A DNA stretch of 64,000 bases from CAVTJX01 sp963735175. Lineage in GTDB: Bacteria > Electryoneota > RPQS01. Location of the stretch: NCBI GenBank assembly GCA_963735175.1, contig CAVTJX010000015.1, forward strand, positions 310,001 to 374,000, written 5' to 3'. The notes beneath the pieces were generated by a model. The model was not told the DNA's origin. It ran no database searches and saw only the letters and a list, made by a program, of their open reading frames with translations. Positions 32,211 to 41,007 of the stretch are shown here, in pieces (positions within the stretch are counted from its first letter, which is position 1; the number at the start of each line of letters is the position of its first letter). The position numbers and the translations under genes are program-made.

Positions 32211-33680
32211 ATGGCAACCAATGTCCTGAAAAAGCCGGATACGTTTTACGACCATTTCGACCGCTGGCGCGAAACGCAAAACCAGACCACTCATTATTGC
32301 CCCGGCTGCGGCCACGGCAATGTCCATAAACTGATCGCCGAAGCCGTCGACGAATTGGGCCTGGCCGATCGCAGCATCTTCGTCTCGCCGGTCGGCTGTT
32401 CGGTGTTCGCCTATTACTACTTTGACATGGGCAACATCCAGGCGGCGCACGGGCGCGCCCCGGCCGTGGCGACGGGCCTCAAGCGCAGTCATCCGCACTC
32501 CATCGTCATGACCTACCAGGGCGACGGCGACCTCGCGTCCATCGGCGGCCTCGAGATCCTGCACGCGGCCAACCGCGGCGAAAACATGACCGTGTTCTTC
32601 ATCAACAACGGCATCTACGGCATGACCGGCGGCCAGATGGCGGCCACGTCCCTGATCGGCATGAAGACCACCACCAGCCCCTATGGCCGGACCGTGCAGA
32701 ACGAAGGCTATCCCCTGAAGGTCAGCGAACTGTTGGCAACGCTCGAAGCGCCGGTGTTCATCCAGCGCTGCCACCTTGCCGACGCCAAGGGCATCATGGG
32801 CGCGCGCAAGGCCGTCAAGAAAGCGATCCAGAACCAGGCCGAGGGCAAAGGCTTCTCGTTCGTCGAAATCCTCAGCGGCTGCCCCACGGGTTGGAAGATG
32901 ACCCCGGTGGAAGCCGACAAGTACATTGCCGAAAAAATGATTCCGGCTTTCCCCTGCCAGGTATTCAAGGACGAGTCGGCGACCCGCGAAGGGCACATCT
33001 TCGTTCCCAAGCATGTCGACAACGAGGAAGAACTTTACAAAGCCCTGGATCTCGGCCACTTCGGCGAGACCCACCCGCTTGACAAGGCCTTCATCGACAA
33101 ATTCCCGACGACCAATCTGAAATTCGCGGGTTTCGGCGGCCAGGGTGTACTGACCGCAGGCATCATTCTCGCCGCGGCGGGAATGCAGGAAAACCTGAAT
33201 GTCTCGTGGATTCCGTCGTACGGTCCCGAAATGCGCGGCGGCACGGCCAATGCCAGTGTGGTGCTGTCGAAGGATCCCATCGGTTCGCCGCTGGTGGTGG
33301 TGCCGGACGTGCTCGTGGCGATGAACGAGCCTTCGCTGGATACATTTGAAAACGACTGCAAGCCCGGCGGCCTGATCATCGTCAACTCGTCGATCATCGC
33401 CCGCAAGGTGAAGCGCACCGACGTCACCGTGCTTTACATTCCGCTGACGGACCTCGCCAGTGAGCAGGGCATTCAGGCGGCGGCGAACATGGTGCTGCTC
33501 GGCGCGTGGTGCGAGTATTCGAAGCTGATCCCGGTGCAGACGATCAAGGAGATCATCCCCATCGGCCTGAAGCGCAAGGCACTGGTCGAAGCGAACCTGC
33601 GCATCGTCGACGCCGGTGTGGAATGGGTGAAGAAGAATGTGAAGGATAAGCAGCAGATCAACGTCCCCGCAATGGCGTAA
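32211..33680 (+). CDS. 2-oxoacid:ferredoxin oxidoreductase fused beta-gamma subunit
   Basis: A 489-residue fusion. Residues 1-285 are the TPP beta subunit (HYCPGCGHGNVHKLIAEAVD, TYQGDGDLASIGGLEILHAA, NNGIYGMTGGQMAATS). Residues 300-489 are the gamma subunit (LKFAGFGGQGVLTAGIILAA, SYGPEMRGGTANASVVLS). In korB and korC at 9745-10651 the same parts are separate genes. It lies nine bases after the alpha subunit. The combination with a short ferredoxin gene resembles VorABCD-type enzymes for branched-chain 2-oxoacids. Intact frame. Confidence 0.92.
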   Translation: MATNVLKKPDTFYDHFDRWRETQNQTTHYCPGCGHGNVHKLIAEAVDELGLADRSIFVSPVGCSVFAYYYFDMGNIQAAHGRAPAVATGLKRSHPHSIVMTYQGDGDLASIGGLEILHAANRGENMTVFFINNGIYGMTGGQMAATSLIGMKTTTSPYGRTVQNEGYPLKVSELLATLEAPVFIQRCHLADAKGIMGARKAVKKAIQNQAEGKGFSFVEILSGCPTGWKMTPVEADKYIAEKMIPAFPCQVFKDESATREGHIFVPKHVDNEEELYKALDLGHFGETHPLDKAFIDKFPTTNLKFAGFGGQGVLTAGIILAAAGMQENLNVSWIPSYGPEMRGGTANASVVLSKDPIGSPLVVVPDVLVAMNEPSLDTFENDCKPGGLIIVNSSIIARKVKRTDVTVLYIPLTDLASEQGIQAAANMVLLGAWCEYSKLIPVQTIKEIIPIGLKRKALVEANLRIVDAGVEWVKKNVKDKQQINVPAMA

Positions 33681-33703
33681 GCATCTGTTTCGCGCGAATG
33701 CAT

Positions 33704-33732
33704 GAAGCCCGTGACCAATGGCCATGGGCTTC
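33704..33732 (+). terminator. Hairpin terminator of the second oxidoreductase operon
   Basis: A ten-base-pair stem (GAAGCCCGTG / CATGGGCTTC, with one G-T pair) lies 24 bases past the stop and is followed by TTCATTTCC. It should terminate the plus-strand operon. Confidence 0.65.
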
Positions 33733-33763
33733 TTCATTTCCATTAAACTTACCTTTCAAAGCG

Positions 33764-33803
33764 GTAGGGGCGGGTCAAGCGGCACGAACCCCTCCGCTTG
33801 ACC
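33764..33803 (+). repeat. GTAGGG-headed palindromic repeat, copy 3
   Basis: GTAGGGGC precedes a hairpin with ten-base arms GGTCAAGCGG / CCGCTTGACC and an eleven-base loop. It lies between the convergent second oxidoreductase operon and the reductase-like gene. Confidence 0.65.
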
Positions 33804-33835
33804 ACAGCCTGTTCCCGCGCGACCCGCCAGAGCAA

Positions 33836-34401
33836 TCATGCCTGCTCATCAGGCCGATACGACAGCATCACCACCCCCGAGTCAAACGTCCGCGTGCCCA
33901 GCAGTTTCAGCTTCAGCCGCTGCGGGAGGCCGTGAAACAGGGTTTTGCCGCGGCCGAGGACGATGGGAGCCACCATGATCCGGTACTCATCGATCAACCC
34001 GTGCTCCGCCAGCGCCACGGACAGATCGGAACTGCCGAAGATGATCATGTCCTTGCCCGGCAGCTTCTTGAGCCGCGTGACTTCCTCCACGGGATCGCCG
34101 CTCACCAGCCGTGAGTTCTCCCACTCCACGCTCTTCAGCGTCTTTGAAAAGACCACCTTCGGCAAGCTGTTCATCCAGCCGGCAATGACCGGATCATCAC
34201 GCAGCCCGTCCGGCGATGGCCAGTACGCCGCCATCAGTTCATATGTCACCCGCCCGAAAACAACAGGGTATCCACCGCCCCCAGCACGTCTTCCGCATAA
34301 CTGTTGAATTCATCATCGACCACATGCCAGTCTATTTCCCGGTTCAGCCCCTCAAAGAAACCGTCCAGTGTCGTCATGTTCTGGATAATTACCTTGCGCA
34401 T
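33836..34401 (-). CDS. Dihydrofolate reductase/RibD C-terminal domain-like protein, frameshifted
   Basis: About 188 residues after repair. The N terminus MRKVIIQNMTTLDGFFEGLN and the rest (VTYELMAAYWPSPDGLRDD, KDMIIFGSSDLSVALAEHGL, APIVLGRGKTLFHG) match YyaP/YwjB-like proteins of the bifunctional deaminase-reductase C-terminal family. A TTTT run near 34262 appears to have lost one T, since LLFFGRVTYEL would restore the frame. It is probably an NADPH-dependent reductase of unknown substrate. Monocistronic. Confidence 0.85.
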
Positions 34402-34850
34402 CACAACGTCTCCGGTTACGTATCAACTTGACTATTCACCCACGCGAGTGCTTGCGAGGAAATTGTCTGGTCGTTCCCTGCCGTCGCATGGTTTGGGTCT
34501 TCCCTGATGCCGTCTAAGTTTACATTATCGATCACGATAAATATTCTCACGGAGCATGGAGCCGAAATGCTCTCACGGCTCGTGACAAGTGTCTAATTTC
34601 AGAACTATCCGAAAACTTGTTCTAACTCGTCCGCGCCCGTGCCATCGGTCGCAATTCATCAAGCGCCTTTCATCATTATACGCGCAAGTCCCAATCCGGA
34701 TCAATTCGCTCCCGCGCCTCCTCGCCGCGGTATGCCTTATAATGCACACCGGAGACCTGTAACCAGTCAATACTCATGTCTGCATAGAACAAAAACATCC
34801 AGCCCCATGGTTGATTCCACGGGGCTGGATTTGTGAGCGGGCTGGCGGGC
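34402..34850. other. Intergenic region, no large gene seen
   Basis: A 449-base gap between the reductase-like gene and the small lysine-rich gene. It holds the promoter side of the reductase-like gene and, at 34799-34828, the terminator of the small gene. No other coding frame was convincing. Confidence 0.5.
34799..34828 (-). terminator. Intrinsic terminator of the small lysine-rich gene
   Basis: Stem CCAGCCCC / GGGGCTGG extended by TGG / CCA with one A-C mismatch and a six-base loop. On the minus strand it is followed by ATGTTTTTG. It starts 22 bases after the small gene stop, which supports that gene being real. Confidence 0.8.
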
Positions 34851-34949
34851 TTACTTGCCCTTCGGCGCGGTCTTCTTGGCCGGCTTTCCGGCGTCGGCCT
34901 TCTTCGGGGCTTCTTTCTTCTCAGCCGCGGGCTTCTTGCAGCAACCCAT
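34851..34949 (-). CDS. Small Cys-Cys, lysine/alanine-rich protein
   Basis: A 32-residue reading frame that begins MGCCKKPAAEKKEAPKK and ends APKGK, with about one third lysine and a Cys-Cys pair right after the initiator glycine. The supporting features are an AGGAG eight bases before the ATG and a clean intrinsic terminator 22 bases after the stop. It resembles disordered Lys/Ala/Pro histone-tail-like or nucleic-acid-binding tails, and the N-terminal MGCC could bind metal or be lipidated. No family was recognised; function unknown. Confidence 0.65.
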   Translation of the reverse strand: MGCCKKPAAEKKEAPKKADAGKPAKKTAPKGK

Positions 34950-35112
34950 GTGTGCGTCTCCTCTTTCGGGACCGAAGTACTTGATCCTTGCGGAACGGGC
35001 ATTCATGTCCGGGCATAACCTGAATTGGCACCGGACAGGAAAGAAAATTAAGGATTGTTACGAAAAAGTCAAGAGCTTGGGCAATATTCCGTAACATTCA
35101 GAATGTATTTGA

Positions 35113-35520
35113 TCAGGCCGTCCGCCGGAACCGCTTCATGGTCTGCGGCGCTAATGGATTAACCGCCGGGACCTCGTGACGATTGAGGTGCTGCATGACC
35201 TGGCGCACCCACCGCAATTCGCACGGGACGGAACACGCTTCCAGGCTTTCCATGCTCAGGCAATGGCCGGGGCAGACGACCGATTCCGTGCGGTTATCCG
35301 GTACCGGAAGCAGCGCACCCCAATCCTCAAAATCCCCGGCGCGAACGGCAATCGTCGTTCGGCACTTCGCCGTGGCGTGGTTGAACAACAACAAGCCCTC
35401 GGCGGGTTGGTCAAAAAACGCCTGAAATCCTAACAACCGAACATCCGGATCGCGTACCATGTCCTCCCGGCTGTGCCAGGTTTTGCGGCAATAGCCGCAT
35501 TGCTTGTAAGACCTGTTCAT
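35113..35520 (-). CDS. Hypothetical cysteine-rich protein
   Basis: A 135-residue soluble protein of a type I do not assign to a named family. Cysteine pairs suggest metal or redox centres: CGYCRKTW at residues 8-15, CRTTIAVRAGDF near 53, CPGHC near 84 and CSVPCELRWVRQVMQHLNRH near 95-114. The middle reads LLGFQAFFDQPAEGLLLFNH, which resembles small zinc-ribbon-containing uncharacterised proteins. It is monocistronic, with no informative neighbour. Confidence 0.6.
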   Translation of the reverse strand: MNRSYKQCGYCRKTWHSREDMVRDPDVRLLGFQAFFDQPAEGLLLFNHATAKCRTTIAVRAGDFEDWGALLPVPDNRTESVVCPGHCLSMESLEACSVPCELRWVRQVMQHLNRHEVPAVNPLAPQTMKRFRRTA

Positions 35521-35881
35521 TATTAAACTCCCCTGTCCGGTTTCACTCCATCACATCTCACAACGTGTTCAGGTGCTGCCGGATCATCTATCCGTCCTAT
35601 AGCACAGAACATTGCAAATACGGGGCCAAACGACAAGGATGTCGACTTGCAAATCATGGTATTGCGGCTTCTTACGTCTCAGTTCATCTGTATATTCTAC
35701 AAACTATCATATTTTCTCTGAGATCACTGACCAGTGGACGCGCCGAGTATCGAAGAAGTAGGCAACTTTTACGCCTACCGGCAACTTATGCCGCACAGAC
35801 CTTGCCGCCAAGGGAGAAAACCGGCCAGAAAAAAGCGCACCGAATGGTGCGCTTTTTAGCCTCTTACCTAATGCTCAGCGG
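35521..35881. other. Intergenic region with a terminator
   Basis: A 361-base AT-rich gap. The only structured element is the hairpin at 35830-35857. It must also hold the promoter of the cysteine-rich protein gene. Confidence 0.5.
35830..35857 (-). terminator. Intrinsic terminator after the methyltransferase gene
   Basis: A perfect 12-base-pair stem (AAAAAGCGCACC / GGTGCGCTTTTT) with a four-base loop GAAT and A/T tracts on both sides. It lies 25 bases past the stop of the minus-strand methyltransferase and could act in both directions. Confidence 0.85.
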
Positions 35882-36448
35882 TCAAATCGCCTGCGGTTTT
35901 CGCAGCAGGGCGGCGTGACTCTTTTTCACTTCCGGTTGTGCTTCCATGTCGAAACCGGCTTCCGATGCATAATTCAGTGTCAAATCCCACGCCGCCGCCG
36001 TCACATGCCCCCGCGGTTCTGCCAGCAGCAATCTGCCGCCGGGCTTCAGCGCGGCGAAGGCTTCGCGGAAGAACAGCGCGGCGTTGGGTAGCTCATGCAC
36101 CACGGCGGCGGCGAGGACGAAATCCACACGGCCGTCGAGATCACGGATGTTCAGGCTGTCGCCGCGTGGTTCACGCAGTCTGAGACGGTCCACCAATCCC
36201 GCCTTGCGCGCCCGCCGGGCGAGAGTCTGCAGCATCTTCGGCTGCACATCGACCGCAATCACGAGGCCCGCTGTCCCCACCAGCCGCGCCAGTTCGAGCG
36301 TGAAGAAACCCATCCCCGGTCCGGGTTCTAATACCGTCATGCCCGCCTGCACATACGGTGGGAGTAGCTTACACGGATCCTGAAACAGTCGGCGCAGGGG
36401 GCTGATCAGCAGGTAGCCCGCCCACCACGGACAGACAGCGTGTGGCAT
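35882..36448 (-). CDS. Class I SAM-dependent methyltransferase
   Basis: A 188-residue protein with motif I TVLEPGPGMGFFTLELARLV, the acidic ribose-binding AVDVQPKMLQTLARRARKAG, and FVLAAAVVHELPNAALFFRE followed by LKPGGRLLLAEP. This matches Methyltransf_31/UbiE-like small methyltransferases. The substrate is unknown. It starts ten bases after the stop of the upstream LVIVD gene, so the two are probably cotranscribed. Confidence 0.88.
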   Translation of the reverse strand: MPHAVCPWWAGYLLISPLRRLFQDPCKLLPPYVQAGMTVLEPGPGMGFFTLELARLVGTAGLVIAVDVQPKMLQTLARRARKAGLVDRLRLREPRGDSLNIRDLDGRVDFVLAAAVVHELPNAALFFREAFAALKPGGRLLLAEPRGHVTAAAWDLTLNYASEAGFDMEAQPEVKKSHAALLRKPQAI

Positions 36449-36458
36449 TGCGATCCTT

Positions 36459-38661
36459 CTATTTGAGCAACAGCAGTTTTGTAAACTGCGTTTGATTTCC
36501 GGCGCTCAGGCGGCAGAAATACGTTCCCGTCGCCAGTGCCGTGCCGTCGAATTTCGTCGCGTAGTGTCCCGCTGCGTGTGGACCGTCTGCCAGCACGGCC
36601 ACTTCGCGTCCAGTGACATCGTAGACCGCCAGGCGCACGCGACTCGGAGCAGGCAGATCAAACGCGACGGTGGTAGACGGATTGAAGGGATTCGGATAAC
36701 AGCCGATCAGCCGGAGCGTCGCCGGGACAGGCAGACCGTCACTACGGGGATTGTCCGGGGTGGAAAGGACTCCCGAACAGTCATAGATGGTAACGCCTGA
36801 CATGCCCGCGACGTAGAGGTAGGTCGCCCCCGGCGCGATGGAGCCAAACGGCACGTCGGTCATTGCCGTCTCACCCACAACCACGGGATAGGCGGGATTC
36901 GAGACGTCATAGACCTGGATCTGAAATCGCATGATATCCGTGAGCGTGCTGCTGACGAAAAGATACGAGCCTTGGCCGACAAAGCGGGAGGGGATACGGC
37001 TCGTCAGTGCACCCGAATTATAGACAATTTGCGGAGCGAGCGGATTCGTCAGACTGACGATCTTCCACCCCGCACTGCCGTCGGATACATAGGCCAGCGT
37101 TCCGGCAATGCTGATGCTCCGGCCGCGCAGCGCCGTCAAGCCGTCAGAAGTGATTGAAGGATGCGCAGGATCGGCAAGACTGACAATGTAGCCCGTCGTA
37201 CCCGCCACGTAAAGGTTCGTGCCATGCAACGCCATATTGCCGATCGAGGATTGCAGGGTACAGCTGTCTGTGATTGCGGGAGCGGCGGGATCTGCGATAC
37301 TGATGGCATAGATCCGGAAGCGGGTCAACTCGATGCAACTCAGCGCATAGGCGTACGTTCCGGACACAACGACATTCATGCGTAGTGCCTGCGAGGCTGA
37401 GGTGGCTCTCCAGGGCGGGATGATCCGGATCGGCAAGGTTAACGACCTGCAAGCCGCTGAGACTACTCGCCAGGTAGGCATGGTCGCCCTCCAGCGTGAA
37501 GTCATACACGGCGGCCATACTGTCCGCAAAGCAAATCTCCCGCGGCGCTGCCGGCTGCTGCAGGTCTAATACATGCAGGCCGCCATTTGCGTCTCCGGCA
37601 AAGAGGTGCTGATCATGCACCTTTAACGTAGTAAGCGACGCATAGGATCCAAAGGCCGAAAGCGGCTGTGGACTGGCGGGATTCGACACGTCGAACAGAC
37701 TCAGAATGCGGGGCGCGATTCGCGTCGCGGCCCCGAGGTTGCCGTCGCAGTCGAACAGGCTGCCAAAATGCCGGGTCGGCGCATAGGTTCCCACGAATTG
37801 CGGAGCAGACAGATTGCGGATATTCCAAGCAGCGATCCCGCCGCCGGGCGCCTGCGAAAGGTAGAGTGTGCTATCGATCTCAGCCAGACCTTCATACCAG
37901 ATGTCGTAGTCGTCGATAGAGCCCCGGATTACCGGAGCAAGTGGGTTGGTCAGATCGATGATGCGGAGACCCAACGGCAGATCCTCGTTGACCCGCGGGC
38001 AGTAAGCGGTATGGCCGGCGAGCAGCCCGCTGGAAAAGTTCTCTGCCGGCGTGGGGACCGCCGAGGCTGCGATCACCGGGGAGTTTGGATTGCTGATATC
38101 CCAGACCCACAAACCCATCATGCCCGCAGTCGTGCAGAGATAACCGTCCACGAAGCCCAGTAACTCTCCGGCGTCGAATTCGGCATAGGCCACCGGCGCT
38201 GCGGGATTTGCGAAATTAACGAGCGAAGTGTGGTCTGTCCAGTGGCGCACGGCCGCCAGTGTATCGTGTACCAGGATCTTAGCCACTCCGCCGGGCATCG
38301 GCAGCTGGCTCAGCAGTACGGGATGGGCGGGAACCGTAATATCATAGATCCGAAACTCCCCCGAATTTGTTCCCGCGTAGAGCCGGTTTCCCACCACCGC
38401 TAATCCGTCTTCAATATTGACGGTCTCCCACGGCAGAATCATGGTTTCAACGGGCGCACTGGGGTTCGCAAGATCAAAGCTGCCGACCCCTTTTAGCCAA
38501 CTGCAGACGAAAACCCGGCTGCCGTCCACAGCCAGATCGCTCGGATCCCTCCAGAAGTGCAGTTCGCCCACACTGGGTATTTCCGCGAGGCAGGCGACGG
38601 GAAGCAGCAAGCCGAGTAGCAAGCACGTCCAATGGCTTCGAGTCCAATGTATGACGTTCAT
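36459..38661 (-). CDS. Exported LVIVD-repeat propeller protein with Por-type sorting tail, paralogue 2, frameshifted
   Basis: About 734 residues after repair. The start MNVIHWTRSHW at 38661 has GGAAGG upstream and opens a signal peptide (CLLLGLLLPVACLAEIP). LVIVD-type repeats include LHVLDLQQPAAPREICFADS, LRIIDLTNPLAPVIRGSIDD and WKIVSLTNPLAPQIVYNSGA. The tail reads CYPNPFNPSTTVAFDLPAP, VYDVTGREVAVLADG and ends KLLLLK. One frameshift near 37385 joins ESHLSLAG to ALRMNVVVSGTYAY. It is a paralogue of the protein at 15137-17348; likely surface-exposed or secreted, ligand unknown. Confidence 0.88.
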
Positions 38662-38819
38662 GGTTTCCTTCCGGGTGTAGTGCACGTGAACAATTTATCC
38701 TCTGGCCCTGTAAAAAGGCAAGAAGCATGACACCGGAAGGATACGATTTTTCTCCCATATTTCGGGCAGATACATCAGTCATCAAAACAAAAATTGTGCA
38801 ATGTGTGCAAGGCATATAC

Positions 38820-38848
38820 AAACGGCACGGGGATTACCCGTGCCGTTT
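38820..38848 (-). terminator. Terminator overlapping the hypB stop codon
   Basis: Perfect 12-base-pair stem (AAACGGCACGGG / CCCGTGCCGTTT) with loop GATTA. The hypB stop codon lies in the loop, and the last hypB codons (RHG) form one arm. It marks the end of the hydrogenase-maturation operon. Confidence 0.8.
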
Positions 38849-39532
38849 CAGCGATCGAATGCGCAGCGCTGTTTTCAGGTGCGCTGTGTTGAGTAACCAC
38901 TCCACCCACAACTCCAGCCCCTCGCCGGTCTTCGAAGAGACGGGGATGAGGTCGATGCGGCCGTTGGTGCGCTTGACATTGGCCTTGATCTGCGCGACGT
39001 CGATCTCGAGGTGCGGCGCAAGGTCGATCTTCGACAAGAGACAAAGCTGACATTCGCGGAACATGAGCGGGTATTTCAGCGGCTTGTCTTCGCCTTCGGT
39101 CGTCGAGAGCACCACGATCTTGCGGTCTTCGCCCAGGTAGAATTCCGCCGGGCATACGAGGTTGCCGATGTTCTCGATAAAGATGATGTCCAGCGCTGCG
39201 GGATCCAGAAACTTCAGCGCCGCCTGCACCAGATGCGCGCCCACGTGGCAGTCGCCGCCGAAGGGCTCGGTGTTCGCCTGCACCACCGGAATCCCCAGTG
39301 GCTTTAGCCGCTCGCTGTCAAGCGTCGAGGTGATGTCGCCCTCGATCACCGCGCAGCGCAGGCCCTTCGCCTGGAACAGCGGAATACTCTTCTGCAACAG
39401 CGTGGTCTTGCCCGAGCCGGGCGAACTCATGATGTTGACGACGAACAGCTTGTGACGGTCGAACAGTGCGCGGTTCTCCGCCGCCAGCGCGTTCGACTCT
39501 TCCAACACGTCGCGAATCACCGGAATATCCAT
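38834..39532 (-). CDS. hypB: Hydrogenase nickel incorporation GTPase HypB
   Basis: A 232-residue SIMIBI-class GTPase that delivers nickel to the [NiFe] hydrogenase with HypA. The P-loop is NIMSSPGSGKTTLLQKSIPL, switch and metal region GGDCHVGAHLVQAALKF with the Cys/His ligands, then FIENIGNLVCPAEFYLGEDR and the guanine motif LLSKIDLAPH. It lacks the N-terminal His-rich stretch and CCxGC-type high-affinity nickel site of some HypBs, so it probably depends on HypA. Last gene of the hyp operon, 12 bases after hypA. Confidence 0.96.
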   Translation of the reverse strand: MDIPVIRDVLEESNALAAENRALFDRHKLFVVNIMSSPGSGKTTLLQKSIPLFQAKGLRCAVIEGDITSTLDSERLKPLGIPVVQANTEPFGGDCHVGAHLVQAALKFLDPAALDIIFIENIGNLVCPAEFYLGEDRKIVVLSTTEGEDKPLKYPLMFRECQLCLLSKIDLAPHLEIDVAQIKANVKRTNGRIDLIPVSSKTGEGLELWVEWLLNTAHLKTALRIRSLKRHG

Positions 39533-39544
39533 CTCGCAGATCCT

Positions 39545-39898
39545 TCAGTTATCGTCGGTGGCCGTAATCCCCGTTAACAGAATCCCCCGCCCGCGCAGCA
39601 GCTCGATGTCGCCGCCGCCGCACTCGGGGCAGATGAACACCGGCAGATCCATCGTAAACTCGTGGGCGCAGTCGCGGCAGCGGCAGGCGACGTTGCTCTG
39701 CGTGACGGCGAGCGTCGCGCCCGTCAGTCCGCCCTCCGCTTTGATCGCATCGAACAGAAACGTGAGTGTATCGGGAACGACGGCGTCGAGCTGCCCGACT
39801 TCGACGCGCACCTCCGTCACGCGCTCGGGCGCGATCCCCGCGGGCAACGACTTCTTAACGGATGAAATTATCGACTGTGCCAAATAGAGTTCGTGCAT
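39545..39898 (-). CDS. hypA: Hydrogenase maturation metallochaperone HypA
   Basis: A 117-residue protein that binds nickel at the N-terminal MHE and holds structural zinc through two Cys pairs, CRCRDCAHEF and FICPECGG. Length and motifs are canonical. It works with HypB downstream. About 100 bases separate it from hypE, the largest gap in this maturation operon. Confidence 0.96.
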   Translation of the reverse strand: MHELYLAQSIISSVKKSLPAGIAPERVTEVRVEVGQLDAVVPDTLTFLFDAIKAEGGLTGATLAVTQSNVACRCRDCAHEFTMDLPVFICPECGGGDIELLRGRGILLTGITATDDN

Positions 39899-39999
39899 CG
39901 AAGTAAATCCAAAATCCGAATCAGACTCCGCAGATCATCGTCTCTACACCCGCCGTGGTGCCTCTCCAGAGGCACCCGTCCGTTGGGATGCATCCAGCA

Positions 40000-41007
40000 T
40001 TAACAAATCCGTGGCAACAATTCTCCCGCGGGCCGCTGCAGTCTGCGCACGCCGCCCACTTCCGTTTCGACGCGCACGCCGCCCGGTGCCTGCGCGGTGA
40101 CACGACCGATGAGCGCCGCATTCCGTCCCAGCGGATGCGCGCGCAACAGCGCCAGCGCCTGCTCCGCCTCCGCCGCCCGCACCACCAGCGCCACCTTGCC
40201 TTCGTTGGCCAGATGCAAGGGATCGAAACCCAAAAGCTCGCACACACCGCGCACGTCTTCGCGCACCGGGACCTCGCGCTCGCGCAGCAGTACGCCGTAG
40301 TGCTGGTGTTCCACCAGTTCCGTCAGCACCGCCGCCAGGCCGCCACGGGTTGGGTCGCGCATCCACTTCACGCCCGCGCACTCGGCCAATACCGTGCCGA
40401 TGAGCCCCCCCAGCGGCGCGCAGTCGCTCTCGATGTGCGTCTGAAAGGCCAGTCCTTCGCGCGCCGACAGAATCGCCATGCCGTGATCGCCGATGGTGCC
40501 GGAAATCAGAATCGCATCGTCTGCGCAAACCGGCTCCGTACACAGCCCCAACCCAAAGGGCCGCCGCCCGATGCCCGCGGTGTTGATGAACAGGCCGTCG
40601 CATTCGCCGCGCGGCACAACTTTGGTGTCCCCCGTCACGATCTCGACGCCCGCCGCCTTCGCCGTCGCCGCCATCGCAGTCACAATGCGCGTCAGCACGT
40701 CCAGCGGCAGACCCTCCTCGAGGATGAAGCCCGCCGACAGATACAACGGCTCCGCGCCCATCACCGCCAGATCGTTCACCGTGCCGCACACGGCGAGCTT
40801 GCCGATGTTGCCACCGGGAAACTCTACCGGCTTGATGACGTACGAATCGGTGGTAAACGCAAGGTTGCCGCCCTCGACATGCAGCAGCGCGGCGTCGGCC
40901 AGCGTGCTCAGCGTGGGATTGGCAAAGCTCTCGATGAACAGCTTTTGAATGAAACCGCGCATCGTCTCGCCGCCCGCGCCGTGATTCAGCGTAATGATGT
41001 CGCTCAT
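40000..41007 (-). CDS. hypE: Hydrogenase maturation protein HypE
   Basis: A 335-residue PurM-like protein that dehydrates the C-terminal cysteine thiocarboxamide to thiocyanate, the cyanide donor for the active-site iron. The start MSDIITLNHGAGGETMRGFI at 41007 overlaps the hypD stop by ATGA. ATP-binding signatures are AVCGTVNDLAVMGAEPLYLS and VKWMRDPTRGGLAAVLTEL. The essential C-terminal PRIC is present as the last four residues. The frame is open 200 bases upstream, but that stretch lies inside hypD. Confidence 0.96.
   Translation of the reverse strand: MSDIITLNHGAGGETMRGFIQKLFIESFANPTLSTLADAALLHVEGGNLAFTTDSYVIKPVEFPGGNIGKLAVCGTVNDLAVMGAEPLYLSAGFILEEGLPLDVLTRIVTAMAATAKAAGVEIVTGDTKVVPRGECDGLFINTAGIGRRPFGLGLCTEPVCADDAILISGTIGDHGMAILSAREGLAFQTHIESDCAPLGGLIGTVLAECAGVKWMRDPTRGGLAAVLTELVEHQHYGVLLREREVPVREDVRGVCELLGFDPLHLANEGKVALVVRAAEAEQALALLRAHPLGRNAALIGRVTAQAPGGVRVETEVGGVRRLQRPAGELLPRIC

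Noticed and set aside
32157..33743. A 528-codon minus-strand open frame
   Set aside because: It is antisense to the intact beta-gamma oxidoreductase gene, with no homology and a composition typical of shadow frames.
36459..38661. Two overlapping propeller genes
   Set aside because: The repeat pattern continues across the frame change near 37385, and only the combined product has both signal peptide and tail.
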